Assembly: GCA_029263415.1 (NCBI GenBank) | Contig: JAJCXN010000048.1 | Span: 139,169 to 203,168, forward strand | DNA: 64,000 nt | Source: Acidobacteriota bacterium | Lineage (GTDB): Bacteria > Acidobacteriota > Thermoanaerobaculia > Multivoradales > Multivoraceae | Direction of reading: 5' to 3' | Position numbers and translations under genes: made by a program | Shown: piece by piece, positions 9,601 to 18,604 of the stretch | Layout of the letters: every line of letters begins with the position of its first letter | How positions within the stretch are numbered: the first letter of the stretch is position 1 | Notes under the pieces: generated by a model | Seen by the model: only the letters and a program-made list of their open reading frames with translations | Databases searched by the model: none | What the model was told of the DNA's origin: nothing

Positions 9601-10711
9601 GTGCATGGGTGGGTTGGCTGCGCACAGAACCCGGGTACCCGGCGATCTCTACCGTCGAGCCTGGAGTAGGAACCACATTGATGAAGATGGGCATGGTGGT
9701 GTTGATGCCCTGAAACGGATTGTCGAAGAACATGGCGCCATAGTCGAACTGCACTTGTTCGGTCTTCGTATAGGCGCTGCTCACTGCATAACGGCTCACC
9801 GAGCGCACGCCGAACGGCGCTGTTGGACCTGCAGAGTCAACGAACACTCCTGGGATCACACGGGCATCTTCCACGAAGCGTTGCTGAACCTCGTCCCACA
9901 CCACATGAGCGTTGGTTAGAACTGCATGGGGACTGATCAAGAAGCCGGTGGCGCGTCCTATTCCAGGTCCAAAGGACTGCGTGTTCGGATTGAAGAACGT
10001 CGTCTCCGCGTCGACAAAGGCAATATGCCGATACGGAACCACGCGCGAGTCAGCAACGATCTGCCGTTGATCAGAGCCGATGACAGACGGCAGAACTTGG
10101 GTCGAGAAATCATCAATGGAGCGATGCGGCAACGGTCCGCGCAGCAGCTCGTCAAGCGCCTCGTCGGTCGGTTCGCCGCGTGTTGAATAGCCGACTCGAG
10201 ACAGCTCCACGAGGCCCTCGGCGCCGGCGGTGCTCAGGAAGGGAGGGTGAACAAACTCCTCGATGGGACGGGTCTCGGGCCGCAGCCGAAGGACCTCCTG
10301 AGTGACGCCGACAAGCTGGTCCTGCCAGCGACCGGAGGCGGTCAGTAGCACCCGCGCCTCCGATTGGCTGAGTTGCCTGGGTTCCGGATCGATCATCTGA
10401 AGGCAGGTGTTTCCGTCAGCAAGATCGTGCTCGTCCCAACGGTAGAAGGTGCCCTCGATCCACTGAAGTCCACGACGTGAGGCTCGCGGCAACTCGGAGT
10501 TGCCTGGGCAATCGGAGACTCCCAGCGTTGGAGCACTCAGAACGTCCCCGTCTAGATGCTGCTCAAGATTTTGCCAGGACACGGACTCCAGCGTTTCCGC
10601 GGTTGCTTGGGACGAGAGAAGAACTAGAAGGATCAAGGCCAAGCGGGCGCCGGGGCCCGATGCGACTATCCGATAGGGCACGATGGGGGACTCCATGAGA
10701 TGTTCGAGCAC
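6683..10711 (-). CDS. Secreted trypsin-like protease with VWA domain and duplicated C-terminal GYFWFF module
   Basis: This 1342-residue protein has an N-terminal signal peptide (hydrophobic ALILLVLLSSQATA). The trypsin-like domain spans about 225-425, with triad candidates H269 in TNAHVV, D323 in FDYGAM and S397 in GNSGSP. A von Willebrand A domain follows at about 514-690, with the MIDAS DGSSS beginning at D520. The C-terminal half holds two copies of a roughly 95-residue module, at about 830-930 and 1248-1342. Each begins with CL..RF, contains DTGYFWFF.AANIEL-like and FFYGALSDVEYT-like cores, and ends in a TG..K.Y.N strand. Between the copies is a probable beta-sandwich region. The start may be GTG 10711 or ATG 10696. 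Likely an exported or surface protease; it could interact with the cadherin-like neighbour, but nothing proves it. Confidence 0.88.
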   Translation of the reverse strand: MLEHLMESPIVPYRIVASGPGARLALILLVLLSSQATAETLESVSWQNLEQHLDGDVLSAPTLGVSDCPGNSELPRASRRGLQWIEGTFYRWDEHDLADGNTCLQMIDPEPRQLSQSEARVLLTASGRWQDQLVGVTQEVLRLRPETRPIEEFVHPPFLSTAGAEGLVELSRVGYSTRGEPTDEALDELLRGPLPHRSIDDFSTQVLPSVIGSDQRQIVADSRVVPYRHIAFVDAETTFFNPNTQSFGPGIGRATGFLISPHAVLTNAHVVWDEVQQRFVEDARVIPGVFVDSAGPTAPFGVRSVSRYAVSSAYTKTEQVQFDYGAMFFDNPFQGINTTMPIFINVVPTPGSTVEIAGYPGSVRSQPTHAQYTHTGNVSAVQGRVLRYTVDTSSGNSGSPIMIVRNGQHRAIGLHSSGEAAPATSNSGARFTSDNEALLLEWLRWEPQDRAGFDLSILSEVTDRCPSLELLVSVVDSQGDPVADLSTSHFTLFENGAERDIVVAPGELDDTERNIALLLDGSSSLSQADIDAEKQAARTFVAGLQSSDRLAIYIFNSTVSRVLDFSTNRGAALAAIDTLRASGSTALYAAIAEAALTLDGLEGRKAIVLMTDGSNSVPNFSIDDAIQAAQIAEAPVYSAGFGNANDGVLDRISRETKGQYFRSPSAADLERILKLISEQINNFYIITWLTEFADPSLLDLEVIVRDGDDSDRETTSFRLIDTPCQPIQGGCNVTVESPNGNEVWLKDEPQTIRWRTQGGNCRNEVSIALFDGTELRYLPNTANDGEQVIDIRSMPATSQYRAVVTELATGRSDKSDQRFSVVSPFAPFPCQSDSRTLCLAGDRFMVQAIHRVQGNAEYATAVRLTPDTGYFWFFDPANVELVGKVLDARFINGFFWFFYGALSDVEYTLYVTDTQTGATKAYFNPQGVQASRADVQFFAPVIPEGQLPITTSELRPSSEPALAEATRRIPSADRSAFSDPLVTPIALAPTPPEHSGDAVNRPELHLPELRGSELSWPMRNGTAPDRDATTSVGAASIVGEAFAQTVLHDQLNNGRSQGVSSQFFVNGSSQFHTQAADDFEVPPGATWEVDLVEVRGFFSASGQAAAGPASSIDVRFYNNAFNTPGTIRCQYTDLQPAGLADPNFRVPLPSRCTLPAGRYWVEVQSNQILDTHGQWFWRTRSGTFGIPAQFQNPGGFFGCPTWDLLGNCLDSLGFWDLAFKLEGSADGSGVCTASATNLCLNEGRFRVNVAWAAGSDSGVGIAELVTSDTGYFWFFNAANIELMIKVLDARVINNKFWVFYGALSDVEYTITIEDTVTGNTKTYTNIAGQLASVGDVEALPGN

Positions 10712-10954
10712 CCTAAGCCTACGTAGCAGGCACAGCCCTGCCTATGACACGTTCGTGTCATTTCGAGGCTGCCCGAACACGGGAATGCCTAGAAGGGCTA
10801 ACCAGGGGGCCCAACACCACACAAAGAAATGGAGCTGCGCTACCTCAACTTTAGGATCAGCTTCACTGGGCGCCTGACTCCGTTCAGGAGTTGCCACCGA
10901 CCATCACCGAGAACATGGAGTGGAACACGGCGGAGAACATCCGCGCAGCCTCGC

Positions 10955-13900
10955 TCAGGCGAGAGCGCCGCGAACAACGCGGGCAAGGTCTTCCGCGCTG
11001 TATGGCTTGTGCAGCATGGGCGAGCCGGCTGGGAAGGGTGTTCCCTGAGTATCCGGATGGCCAGAGTAGCCAGAGACGAACACCACGGGCACGTCTCTCA
11101 ACTCTTGCACCTTTGCCGCTAGCTCGAAGCCACCAACCTTGGGCAGCACCACGTCGGTGAGCAGTATCGCAAACTGAAGACCCTCCTCGGTGATCAGCCT
11201 GAGCGCTTCTTCAGCGTCCTTCGCCGACACCACGGAGTAGCCGAAACTTCTCAGCCCAGCTTCGCCGAACTCGCGTACTGCGTCTTGATCTTCGACCAAT
11301 AGGACGGTCTCCGAGCCTTCGAGTTTAGTGGCGGCTTCCGCCGGTTTGCTCGGCGGCATAAGACCCTTCGAGCAAGGCAAGTAGGCCTTGAACGTGGTTC
11401 CGCGACCAGGCTCACTGTAGACCACGATATCCCCGTCGTGCTGCTTGACGATGCCGTACACGGTCGCAAGACCGAGGCCAGTGCCCTTGCCCACGTCCTT
11501 AGTGGTGAAGAACGGTTCGAAGATCTTCTTTGTCGTTTGGCGATCCATGCCGCAACCATCGTCGCTGACCGAGAGCACCACGTAGAGACCAGGTGCCAGT
11601 TGAAGGTCCGGCGGCGGCTGTTCCTTGGGAATGTTGGCGATACTGGTCTCGATCACCACGCGCCCACGGCCGTCTAAGGCTTCGCCAGCGTTGATCGCGA
11701 GATTGAGCAGGATCTGATGAAGTTGTGTCGGGTCGGCATCCACCGCTGGAGCGGCTTGATCCAACACCAGCTCCAACTCGACCTGATCGCCGAGGATTCG
11801 GTCGAACAGTACCTCGGCCTTCGCGATGACGGTGTTTAGGCTGATCGCTGTCTTCTGCACCATTTCGCCGCGGCTGAAGCGCAGGAGCTGGCTCGCCAGC
11901 TCGGCAGCTCTGTTGCCGGCGTTCTTTATGTTGCGGACTTTGGATCGCCGATCCTCGTCGTCATCTAGTTCGAGGAGCAAGTCGCAGTAGCCAACGATAG
12001 GAGTCAGCCAATTGTTGAAGTCGTGGGCGACGCCTCCCGCCAGCCGCCCCAGCGCTTCCATCTTCTGCGACTCCTGCAGTTGATTGATCAGCCGTCGTCT
12101 GACGGTAACGTCGATACCGGACCAGAAGATGCAAGACCGTTGGCCCAGACTAACGACTTCTGCTGACAGCAGGAGGTGTAGATTGCTCCCGTCCTTTCGA
12201 CGAAGTACTGTCTCTTGAGCGGTCACCGAGCCATTGGCGGTAAGCTCCGTCGTGAATCTCTCGCGATCAGCTGGATCGCTCCAGGTCTGAAGGTCGGTGG
12301 CGTTCTTTCCGATCATTTCTTCCTTTGACCAACCGGTGACTGCGAGTATCGAGTCGTTCACGTCGATGAAGCAGCCGTCTTCGACGTTGGTAATCGCCAT
12401 GGCGCACGGATTTGCCTGGAAGATCTGAAAAAACTTCCGCTCCGACTCCCGAAGAACTCGTTCAGCTTCTTTTCGTTCGGTGATGTCGGTGGAGGCGATC
12501 AAAAGGCAGTCCGTCTCGCTCGCGCGAATGGGCTCCATTGCAATGAGGAACGTACGGATGGAGTCGTCGCTGACGTGGAAATCCACCTCCTCATGCCGCA
12601 CCTTGCCCTGCTCTGCAAGGACTTTGAGTAGGCGTCCTCGGTCCTCCGGTTCGGCCCAGGTGCCGACGTCCGCCGCGGTGCGCCCAACTACCTGATCACG
12701 CTCGTAGCCGAAGGTCTCAAGGAAACTGTCGTTGACGTTGAGAATTGTTCCATCGTCGATTCGGCTCACACTCATGGGGTGAGGGTTGGCGTTGAATGCA
12801 ACGGCAAACCGCTGTTCGGATGCCCGCAGGTCCAGCTCGGCCTCTTTGAAGTTCGTGATGTTCTGCGAGACGCCGGTGATCTGAGTCGGTTGCCCACTCC
12901 CGTCTCGCTCAACGCGAGCAGTGACCTCGATCCAACGGACTCCGGGATCAGTATCGGCCAAGCGATACTGACATCGTTGAAGTCCGCCGTCCTCGACTAG
13001 CCCACGCACCCATTTCCGAACTGACCCGATATCTTCCGGGTGAATCAGATCAAAACCGAAGTTGACGTAGCCTGCGGAGGTGGAACGGTGAACCTCGTAC
13101 AGGTTCTCCTGCCAGATCATCTTGTTGTTCCGTACATCCCAAACCCAAAGTCCAACATCCGCGGCCTCCACCGCGAGCTTGAGTCGTTGGCCTGCGGCTT
13201 CTAGAGCAGAGACCATGTTCTGCCGTTCACTGATGTCGCGGTAGCTCATGACCACTCCTGCGACGTTGGGGTCGTCCACCAGGTTGGTGGCGTTTAGACT
13301 CATGGTGCGCCAGTCCCCTGACTTGTGGCGCATCCGAAGAACCAGCGCTACCCGTTTTCCTGGCTCTTGGAGCGTTTGAGCGAACCGACGCTTCACCTCT
13401 TCCACATCGTCAGGGTGCACTAGGTCAAACGCGCTGTTTTCTGTTCTTTCCGTTTGGTCGTAGCCGAGAACGTTGACGATGGAGGGGCTCACGTACTGCA
13501 CCGTCGCGTCTGGGTTGAGCACCAAGATCACTTCCGAAATATTCTCGATCAAGGCGCGAAATCTGCCCTGCTGCTGGTCGAGCGCTTGGCCGCTTGTTCG
13601 CAAAGCAAGCATCCTGGTACGCAAGTTAGAAGCTTGTACTTGCACCACCACCGCGAGCAACGCCGTGACCACAGCCATGACCAGGAACTCCTTCCAGTCA
13701 CTCTCCGAGGTGAGGCTACTAACGATGACGTCGGCCCTATGTGCCGCAGTGACGGAGGCCATCGAGGCGATGGCTGTTCCGGTGAGCAGGACGAACATCC
13801 ACGACCGTAAGTAGAGCCCGCCGAGTGTGATCACCGCCGGATAGGCGATCAAGGTAACTTCGTGCAGGGACCCTGCCCACCACATCTGGAGGTGGACAAT

Positions 13901-14158
13901 GCCGAGCAGCATAAACAGCGTTGCCGCTCCCGCGGCCCGCGGCCAGCCGCGGTGCGAAAGCTTCAGAAAGATCCAGGCCGCGATGGTTGAGGCGCCCAGC
14001 AAGATTGACGTCTGGCGCCATCCGGAGACGAAGGCAAGCGCAAAGAAGCTGGAGAGAGCAACCAGCACAACCCAGTAGCCCCTCGAGAGCAGGCGGGCAT
14101 CTGCCTCATCAAGTTTGGGTTCGGCTCCTAGCCATTTGACCCATCGTTTCGGCCGCAT
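10955..14158 (-). CDS. Membrane hybrid sensor histidine kinase with four PAS domains and receiver
   Basis: A 1067-residue signalling protein. The N-terminal 180 residues hold about six hydrophobic segments. Four PAS-type domains begin near residues 198, 326, 448 and 574. The dimerisation/phosphoacceptor motif GGVAHDFNN puts the phosphorylated histidine at H712; an HATPase domain with DDGCGMD and GTGLGLATVYGI follows. A C-terminal receiver (about 948-1065) has D1002 in LLTDVVLP as the acceptor aspartate. No separate response regulator lies next to it, so output may go through the fused receiver and an unlinked phosphotransfer partner. The ATG start has an AAGGGG about 10 nt upstream. The signal is unknown. 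Confidence 0.93.
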   Translation of the reverse strand: MRPKRWVKWLGAEPKLDEADARLLSRGYWVVLVALSSFFALAFVSGWRQTSILLGASTIAAWIFLKLSHRGWPRAAGAATLFMLLGIVHLQMWWAGSLHEVTLIAYPAVITLGGLYLRSWMFVLLTGTAIASMASVTAAHRADVIVSSLTSESDWKEFLVMAVVTALLAVVVQVQASNLRTRMLALRTSGQALDQQQGRFRALIENISEVILVLNPDATVQYVSPSIVNVLGYDQTERTENSAFDLVHPDDVEEVKRRFAQTLQEPGKRVALVLRMRHKSGDWRTMSLNATNLVDDPNVAGVVMSYRDISERQNMVSALEAAGQRLKLAVEAADVGLWVWDVRNNKMIWQENLYEVHRSTSAGYVNFGFDLIHPEDIGSVRKWVRGLVEDGGLQRCQYRLADTDPGVRWIEVTARVERDGSGQPTQITGVSQNITNFKEAELDLRASEQRFAVAFNANPHPMSVSRIDDGTILNVNDSFLETFGYERDQVVGRTAADVGTWAEPEDRGRLLKVLAEQGKVRHEEVDFHVSDDSIRTFLIAMEPIRASETDCLLIASTDITERKEAERVLRESERKFFQIFQANPCAMAITNVEDGCFIDVNDSILAVTGWSKEEMIGKNATDLQTWSDPADRERFTTELTANGSVTAQETVLRRKDGSNLHLLLSAEVVSLGQRSCIFWSGIDVTVRRRLINQLQESQKMEALGRLAGGVAHDFNNWLTPIVGYCDLLLELDDDEDRRSKVRNIKNAGNRAAELASQLLRFSRGEMVQKTAISLNTVIAKAEVLFDRILGDQVELELVLDQAAPAVDADPTQLHQILLNLAINAGEALDGRGRVVIETSIANIPKEQPPPDLQLAPGLYVVLSVSDDGCGMDRQTTKKIFEPFFTTKDVGKGTGLGLATVYGIVKQHDGDIVVYSEPGRGTTFKAYLPCSKGLMPPSKPAEAATKLEGSETVLLVEDQDAVREFGEAGLRSFGYSVVSAKDAEEALRLITEEGLQFAILLTDVVLPKVGGFELAAKVQELRDVPVVFVSGYSGHPDTQGTPFPAGSPMLHKPYSAEDLARVVRGALA

Positions 14159-14723
14159 CCTGTTTCGCCCCTTGGCTTCTCCCTTTCATTAGCCACGCTT
14201 GCACGTTCACTAGCCACGCTCGCATGGTCTTCGCAGTGAACCCAATGCCAACAGCGCCGCCGAGCGGCAATCGCCGATCAGGTCGACTGTCATCTCATGA
14301 CGGCAGTCATAGCAGCAGCTCATATGCTCTTTGAGCATAGCCGACTGCAGACCGCCCGTGTTTGGGCCGCAACGGTGACCAGCGTCAGTAGAGGCCGACG
14401 GAAAGAGCAACAAACCCGTCAGCTGCTGGTCCTGCCCATAGTCCGGCGTTCCCCGGCCCTGGTAGACGGCGTTAGCGGTCACCTCAATAGCAACCGGTGA
14501 TTGGTTCGCAGCGGGCAACTGAAAGCACGGCATGGTGCCGAGTCCGGCGGCAGATGTACTTGTTGTGAACGGCGCACAAGGAGTGCAGGACGGGGAAGAG
14601 CGGCGGTGCCTTGTTTCCTGCCCCTAAAGTCGGCGGGCACTTGACTTGAGAGGAGCGCTCGAGCGCTGACTGTTTCCGCCGCACCAGGTCGAACGACCGA
14701 CTGGGGTCAGCTACTATCGCCAG
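14159..14723. other. 565-bp divergent intergenic region with a 21-bp direct repeat
   Basis: This stretch separates the histidine kinase (minus) from the sigma factor (plus). The only structure I see is an imperfect 21-bp tandem repeat at 14187-14228 in which TAGCCACGCT recurs at 14190-14199 and 14211-14220, about 30 bp before the kinase start. Short ORFs here have no recognisable motif and look spurious. Confidence 0.5.
14187..14228. repeat. Two-copy 21-bp direct repeat upstream of histidine kinase
   Basis: TAGCCACGCT is repeated exactly with 21-bp periodicity and similar flanks (CATTAGCC... / CACTAGCC...). The two-turn spacing would put both copies on the same DNA face, as expected for a regulator site, but no regulator can be named. 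Confidence 0.5.
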
Positions 14724-15287
14724 GTGAGCGACTCCCAAAGCCCTCTACCCGCCGAGCCAGGCGCCGCAGCACCGGACGCCGCCGAACACTTTTCCGAGGT
14801 ATACGGGGAGCTCAAGCAGCTAGCCAGCCGGAAACTCAGGGGGCAAAGCAAAGACGCAACGCTCAACACGACCGGCTTGGTGCATGAGGTCTATTTGAAG
14901 CTGCGCTCAGGACGATCTCGCAGTATCGAGGACGACGGCCACTTCATGGCCCTGTGTGCCACTGCCATGCGACAGGTCATCGTTGATCATGCACGGGCGC
15001 GCTTGACCAAGAAGCGCGGGATTGAATGGAGCAAGGTGATCTTGGATCCCGATCTTGGGTCCCGCAATGTCGACGTCGAGTCCGAAGCTGCCTTTCTGCT
15101 CCAACTGGAAGGCGCCCTGAGTCAGCTCGAGGCGAATGATCAGCGTTTGGGTAAGCTCATCGAGTTGCGCTTCTTTGGTGGCTTTTCGGTGGCGGAAACC
15201 GCAGCGGTACTTGGTGTTTCCGAACCTACGGTAAAACGGGACAGTCGGGTTGCGAGGTCCTTCTTGATGAGGGAATTGACGGCCTAA
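14724..15287 (+). CDS. ECF RNA polymerase sigma factor, TIGR02999 type
   Basis: This 187-residue protein starts at GTG. Region 2 is seen in EVYGELKQLASRKLRG and LVHEVYLKLR, then MRQVIVDHARARLTKKRG, which is diagnostic for the TIGR02999/Sig-70_X6 group. Region 4 follows as IELRFFGGFSVAETAAVLGV and EPTVKRDSRVARSFL. In Acidobacteriota and Planctomycetota this group is usually found beside a Ser/Thr kinase, and here the kinase gene is directly downstream in convergent orientation, 166 bp away. A TACTAT box about 8 nt before the GTG, and the lack of a good Shine-Dalgarno sequence, allow a leaderless or very short leader. No anti-sigma gene is adjacent. Confidence 0.92.
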   Translation: MSDSQSPLPAEPGAAAPDAAEHFSEVYGELKQLASRKLRGQSKDATLNTTGLVHEVYLKLRSGRSRSIEDDGHFMALCATAMRQVIVDHARARLTKKRGIEWSKVILDPDLGSRNVDVESEAAFLLQLEGALSQLEANDQRLGKLIELRFFGGFSVAETAAVLGVSEPTVKRDSRVARSFLMRELTA

Positions 15288-15316
15288 CAGCGCATACGGC
15301 GACGACTCCCAGAGTC

Positions 15317-15386
15317 CTGCTCCCTGCTACCTGCTACCCGCTCCCTGCTACCCGCTACCTGCTACCTGCTACCTGCTACCTGCCGA
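15317..15386. repeat. Tandem 7-bp repeat, about ten units
   Basis: Heptamers run without interruption: CTGCTCC, CTGCTAC, CTGCTAC, CCGCTCC, CTGCTAC, CCGCTAC, three more CTGCTAC, then a degenerate CTGCCGA. The array fills most of the gap between the converging sigma factor and kinase genes. Heptamer arrays of this kind are common in intergenic DNA of several soil bacteria; their role is unknown and copy number may vary by slippage. Confidence 0.9.
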
Positions 15387-15453
15387 CACTCACTGCCGAC
15401 AGTCCCTTTCGGTATGTCCCTAATCGACGATCAGTCCTTATTCACACGAGGAG

Positions 15454-18135
15454 TCATGGAAGCCGGGGTCGGTTCGGTCCAGGCAAGGGCTGCTCCCCCA
15501 CGGTGCCGGCCGAGAGCGCCTCACGAACAGAGATCGCGAGCGGTGTCCTCACGCCCAGACTCTCTTCTAGGCTCTCGAGCGCTGCCTCCAATCTGCCAGT
15601 AGCTTGGGCGGCCGTGGTTGCACCGGACCAGAGTTCGCAAAGCCCCAGAGTGGCCTGCCCCCTGGCTACACGCCAATCGCCTTGCGGGTACGACGCAACG
15701 AGAACCTCAAGCGAACGGACCGCGAGGTCTAGGCCCAGCTGAAATTGCGAGTCCAAGCAAGCGACACCGCCAGCCACCCTCAACGCTTCCGCCTTCGCTA
15801 CTTGGCGGCTAACTCCCATGGAGTCGTAGATGGCCACTGCTCTCTCGACCGCCGACGCCGCTTCCGCCAGCCGCTCCTGAATCGATAGCGCTATCGCCAG
15901 TTGAACGAGGGCTTTGGCTGTGGCATGTGGTTCCGGACGCGTGCTTGCTTCAATCAGCACAAGAGCCCCACGGGCGTTAGCCTCGGCCTCGACACCTTGG
16001 CCGTCAGCGCTCAGCGCGGCCGCAAGATTGGCCATCGAGTTGGCCACCTCCACATCCGGCTCGCCGACTTCTCGGCGCATCGTCACGGCTTCTTGCAACT
16101 CTCGAATCGCCTCGTCCAGCCGTCCGTCAATATGGAGAGACCGCCCATGATCGTCCAACGCTCGAGCCAAACTGGCGGAAGGCGCACCGTTGCTACGTTG
16201 ACGCTCTAGCTCCAGAATTCGCGACCTCAACACGACCGTCTCTTTCGGCGTTCGCACCCCGACCAGATACGAGGTGTATCGGAGGGCTTCACGCAGCTCT
16301 ACGGAATCGGCGGTTAGATGCTCTTCAGCTATGCGTACCGACCGCTCCAACACAACCGCGGCCTCTGCGAAGCGGGCAGCCCTGATCAGGCAATAACCGT
16401 TGCGGTTGAGTACAAGCACCGTCTCGCGAGCCCGCGCCGGATTCATGGCGCGTTCAAACGTGCTTCCTGAAAGCTCGAGGTTCGAGGCCTGCAGCAGTGC
16501 AACAGCATCTTCGCTCACTTTCACGGCTCGATCGTAGAGGGCGACAGACAGATAGTGATTGCTGAGGAAACGCAGCAACTCCATGTGAACTTCTGGCTGG
16601 TCTGCTAGTTCTTGTTCCAGCCGTTGCTCTGCATCAATCAACAAGTCAGCGAGCGTTAACGGCGCGCCCTGTTGCAACGCGGGAGCTGAAGGAGTGAGAG
16701 CACTCTCAAGAAAGGCAAGAGCACCTCGAGAACGGGCTGCTTCTTCCATCGCCAGCTGCCTTTCGGCAACTACTCTACCGTTCGCTACAACGAGCATCAC
16801 CGCGGCCACAGCCACCGTGACCAGCACCAGGGCAACCGACCCAGTTAGGGCTGGGTTGCGCTGAGCAAACAGTCTGAAGTGGCCAAGCAGCGGCACCCGT
16901 CGCGCACGCACGGGACGCCGCTCTTGCCAACGCCTCAGGTCGTCGGCCAAGGCCGCTGCGGTCTGATACCGCTCGTCGCTGTGCTCAGCGGTACTGCGCA
17001 GAAGGATCGCGTCCAAATCGCCGCGGAGGGCACGCAACAACGCTTTGGGTTTGATGGATCGAGCTTGCGCCACCTGAGACAAACGGCCCTCGGAGTCGAC
17101 CGTCTTATCGATCTGATACAACGTTTGCGAGGGAGCGCAGACCGAAGATTGTGTTTCCCCTTCCGGTGTAACACCAGCCAAGAGTTGCCAGAGGATAACT
17201 CCCAGTGAATAGACGTCACTCGCCACACTGGCAGGCTGACCGCTGAGCTGCTCTGGACTGGCGTAGGTGGGTGTCAGCGGGCTGAGGCCTTCTGCCCTTG
17301 AATCTTCCGGGTCCCCAACGATTTTTGCGATCCCAAAATCCAACAGCTTGACCCGGCCGTCTTCATCAACGAGCACGTTGCTCGGTTTGAGATCACAGTG
17401 GATCACTAGGTGCCGATGCGCGAAGTCGACCGCAGAGCAGATGTCACAAAACAACGACACCCTTGCCTCGATGGCCAAGCCGTGCTGGTCGCAGTAATGG
17501 TCGACTCGGGTGCCCTTCACACGCTCCATGACCACGAAGGGGCGTCCATCTGCCGCCAAGCCAGCATCGATCAATCGAGCAATCGCGGGGTGCTCGAGGC
17601 GCGCCAAAGCGCGCCGCTCGGTCCGCATGCGATCCTCTATCGAAGAAGCCCCGTGTCGGGCTTGAGTGACCTTGAGAGCTCCAACCTGCGTAAACCCATC
17701 ACCAGGCCGCTCTGCAAGATAGACGGTTCCCATTCCTCCTCGGCCGAGTTGCAAGCCAATGTTCCAGCCATCGACACGCGGATCGGTCGGCACAATGTCA
17801 TCGGCGGATCCTCGACAGCTTTCCTCGGTTAATTTGGGCAAAAGTTCTCCGACCGGACGCTCTAGTACGCCCGCTTCGATCTCCCCAGCGAGCAGCAACG
17901 CCTCTAGCTCTTCGCCGAGTTCCGGCCTTGCGCTAGCGATGCGGGCAAGGGCCAGAGCCCGCTCCTCCTTTTCAAGATCCAGCAGAGTCGCCAGCGCATC
18001 GCGGGTCTGCTGCCAAGATGAGTAGGTCGTGCGCCCGCCCCGTAACTGCGTCGTCGGCTCACCAGAAAGCCCTCCTTGAGACGGAATCCGGTTTTCTGGC
18101 CGATCTGGGACCTTCACCTGCTGTGCCCCTGCCAT
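15454..18135 (-). CDS. Transmembrane Ser/Thr protein kinase with C-terminal TPR-like region
   Basis: The protein has 893 residues from ATG 18135; a TTG at 18183 is an alternative start. An N-terminal helical region of about 120 residues precedes the kinase: glycine loop LGRGGMGTVY near 130, lysine K155 in ALKVT, catalytic loop HCDLKPSN with D248, DFG D266, then TYASPEQL and DVYSLGVILW. The loop has HCD in place of HRD, so the arginine of RD kinases is absent. A transmembrane helix lies at about 424-446, and the remaining 440 residues are helical repeats of TPR type outside the kinase domain. It converges on the TIGR02999 sigma gene, a usual partner; phosphorylation-dependent control of that sigma factor is plausible but not shown. 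Confidence 0.93.
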   Translation of the reverse strand: MAGAQQVKVPDRPENRIPSQGGLSGEPTTQLRGGRTTYSSWQQTRDALATLLDLEKEERALALARIASARPELGEELEALLLAGEIEAGVLERPVGELLPKLTEESCRGSADDIVPTDPRVDGWNIGLQLGRGGMGTVYLAERPGDGFTQVGALKVTQARHGASSIEDRMRTERRALARLEHPAIARLIDAGLAADGRPFVVMERVKGTRVDHYCDQHGLAIEARVSLFCDICSAVDFAHRHLVIHCDLKPSNVLVDEDGRVKLLDFGIAKIVGDPEDSRAEGLSPLTPTYASPEQLSGQPASVASDVYSLGVILWQLLAGVTPEGETQSSVCAPSQTLYQIDKTVDSEGRLSQVAQARSIKPKALLRALRGDLDAILLRSTAEHSDERYQTAAALADDLRRWQERRPVRARRVPLLGHFRLFAQRNPALTGSVALVLVTVAVAAVMLVVANGRVVAERQLAMEEAARSRGALAFLESALTPSAPALQQGAPLTLADLLIDAEQRLEQELADQPEVHMELLRFLSNHYLSVALYDRAVKVSEDAVALLQASNLELSGSTFERAMNPARARETVLVLNRNGYCLIRAARFAEAAVVLERSVRIAEEHLTADSVELREALRYTSYLVGVRTPKETVVLRSRILELERQRSNGAPSASLARALDDHGRSLHIDGRLDEAIRELQEAVTMRREVGEPDVEVANSMANLAAALSADGQGVEAEANARGALVLIEASTRPEPHATAKALVQLAIALSIQERLAEAASAVERAVAIYDSMGVSRQVAKAEALRVAGGVACLDSQFQLGLDLAVRSLEVLVASYPQGDWRVARGQATLGLCELWSGATTAAQATGRLEAALESLEESLGVRTPLAISVREALSAGTVGEQPLPGPNRPRLP

Positions 18136-18604
18136 GAATACACTCTGCTTGGCAAAGGGACGCTGGTGCCTGCCGGTCGCCAAACTCTCAGTGCCGTCGT
18201 CTTCAATTGCTCACTTTCGGTCGGAATAGCGAAGGTACCGAGCTGCCCGCAAACTCATCCGTGCGGCATGCCGCCGGTTCCGTCAATCTCCTAGCGCCCA
18301 CGCTACCCAAGCTACTTGGCACAGATTGCCTTTGTTCGATCTCCCGGGCCCTTGGGGCGGTTCCGGTTCTGTGGGGGGAAAGGCCCTGGGCTCGACTGGC
18401 AGTAGCGCCACCTCTTCAAACCTCGTGCCCAATCCTACTCGTCGCGACCCGAAACGATCTGCTTACACACGGGACCAGCCACTGTTACTAGCGCAACACG
18501 AGGGCATGGCCCCGAGTGCCGCGGCCAAAGACTCTCTCCTCCGAGCAAAAGGCTCACCGGCGCTCGTTTCCAACTGATTGTCCGCTCGATGCTGCTACTG
18601 CAAG
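18136..18604. other. 469-bp intergenic region, no feature recognised
   Basis: This lies between the kinase start and the esterase stop, both on the minus strand. Short open frames show no domain motif, and I see no repeat or strong hairpin. Confidence 0.4.

Noticed and set aside
14210-14533. 107-codon minus-strand frame in the kinase-sigma gap
   Set aside because: No motif and no ribosome site; a Cys-rich patch is not a recognisable zinc finger.
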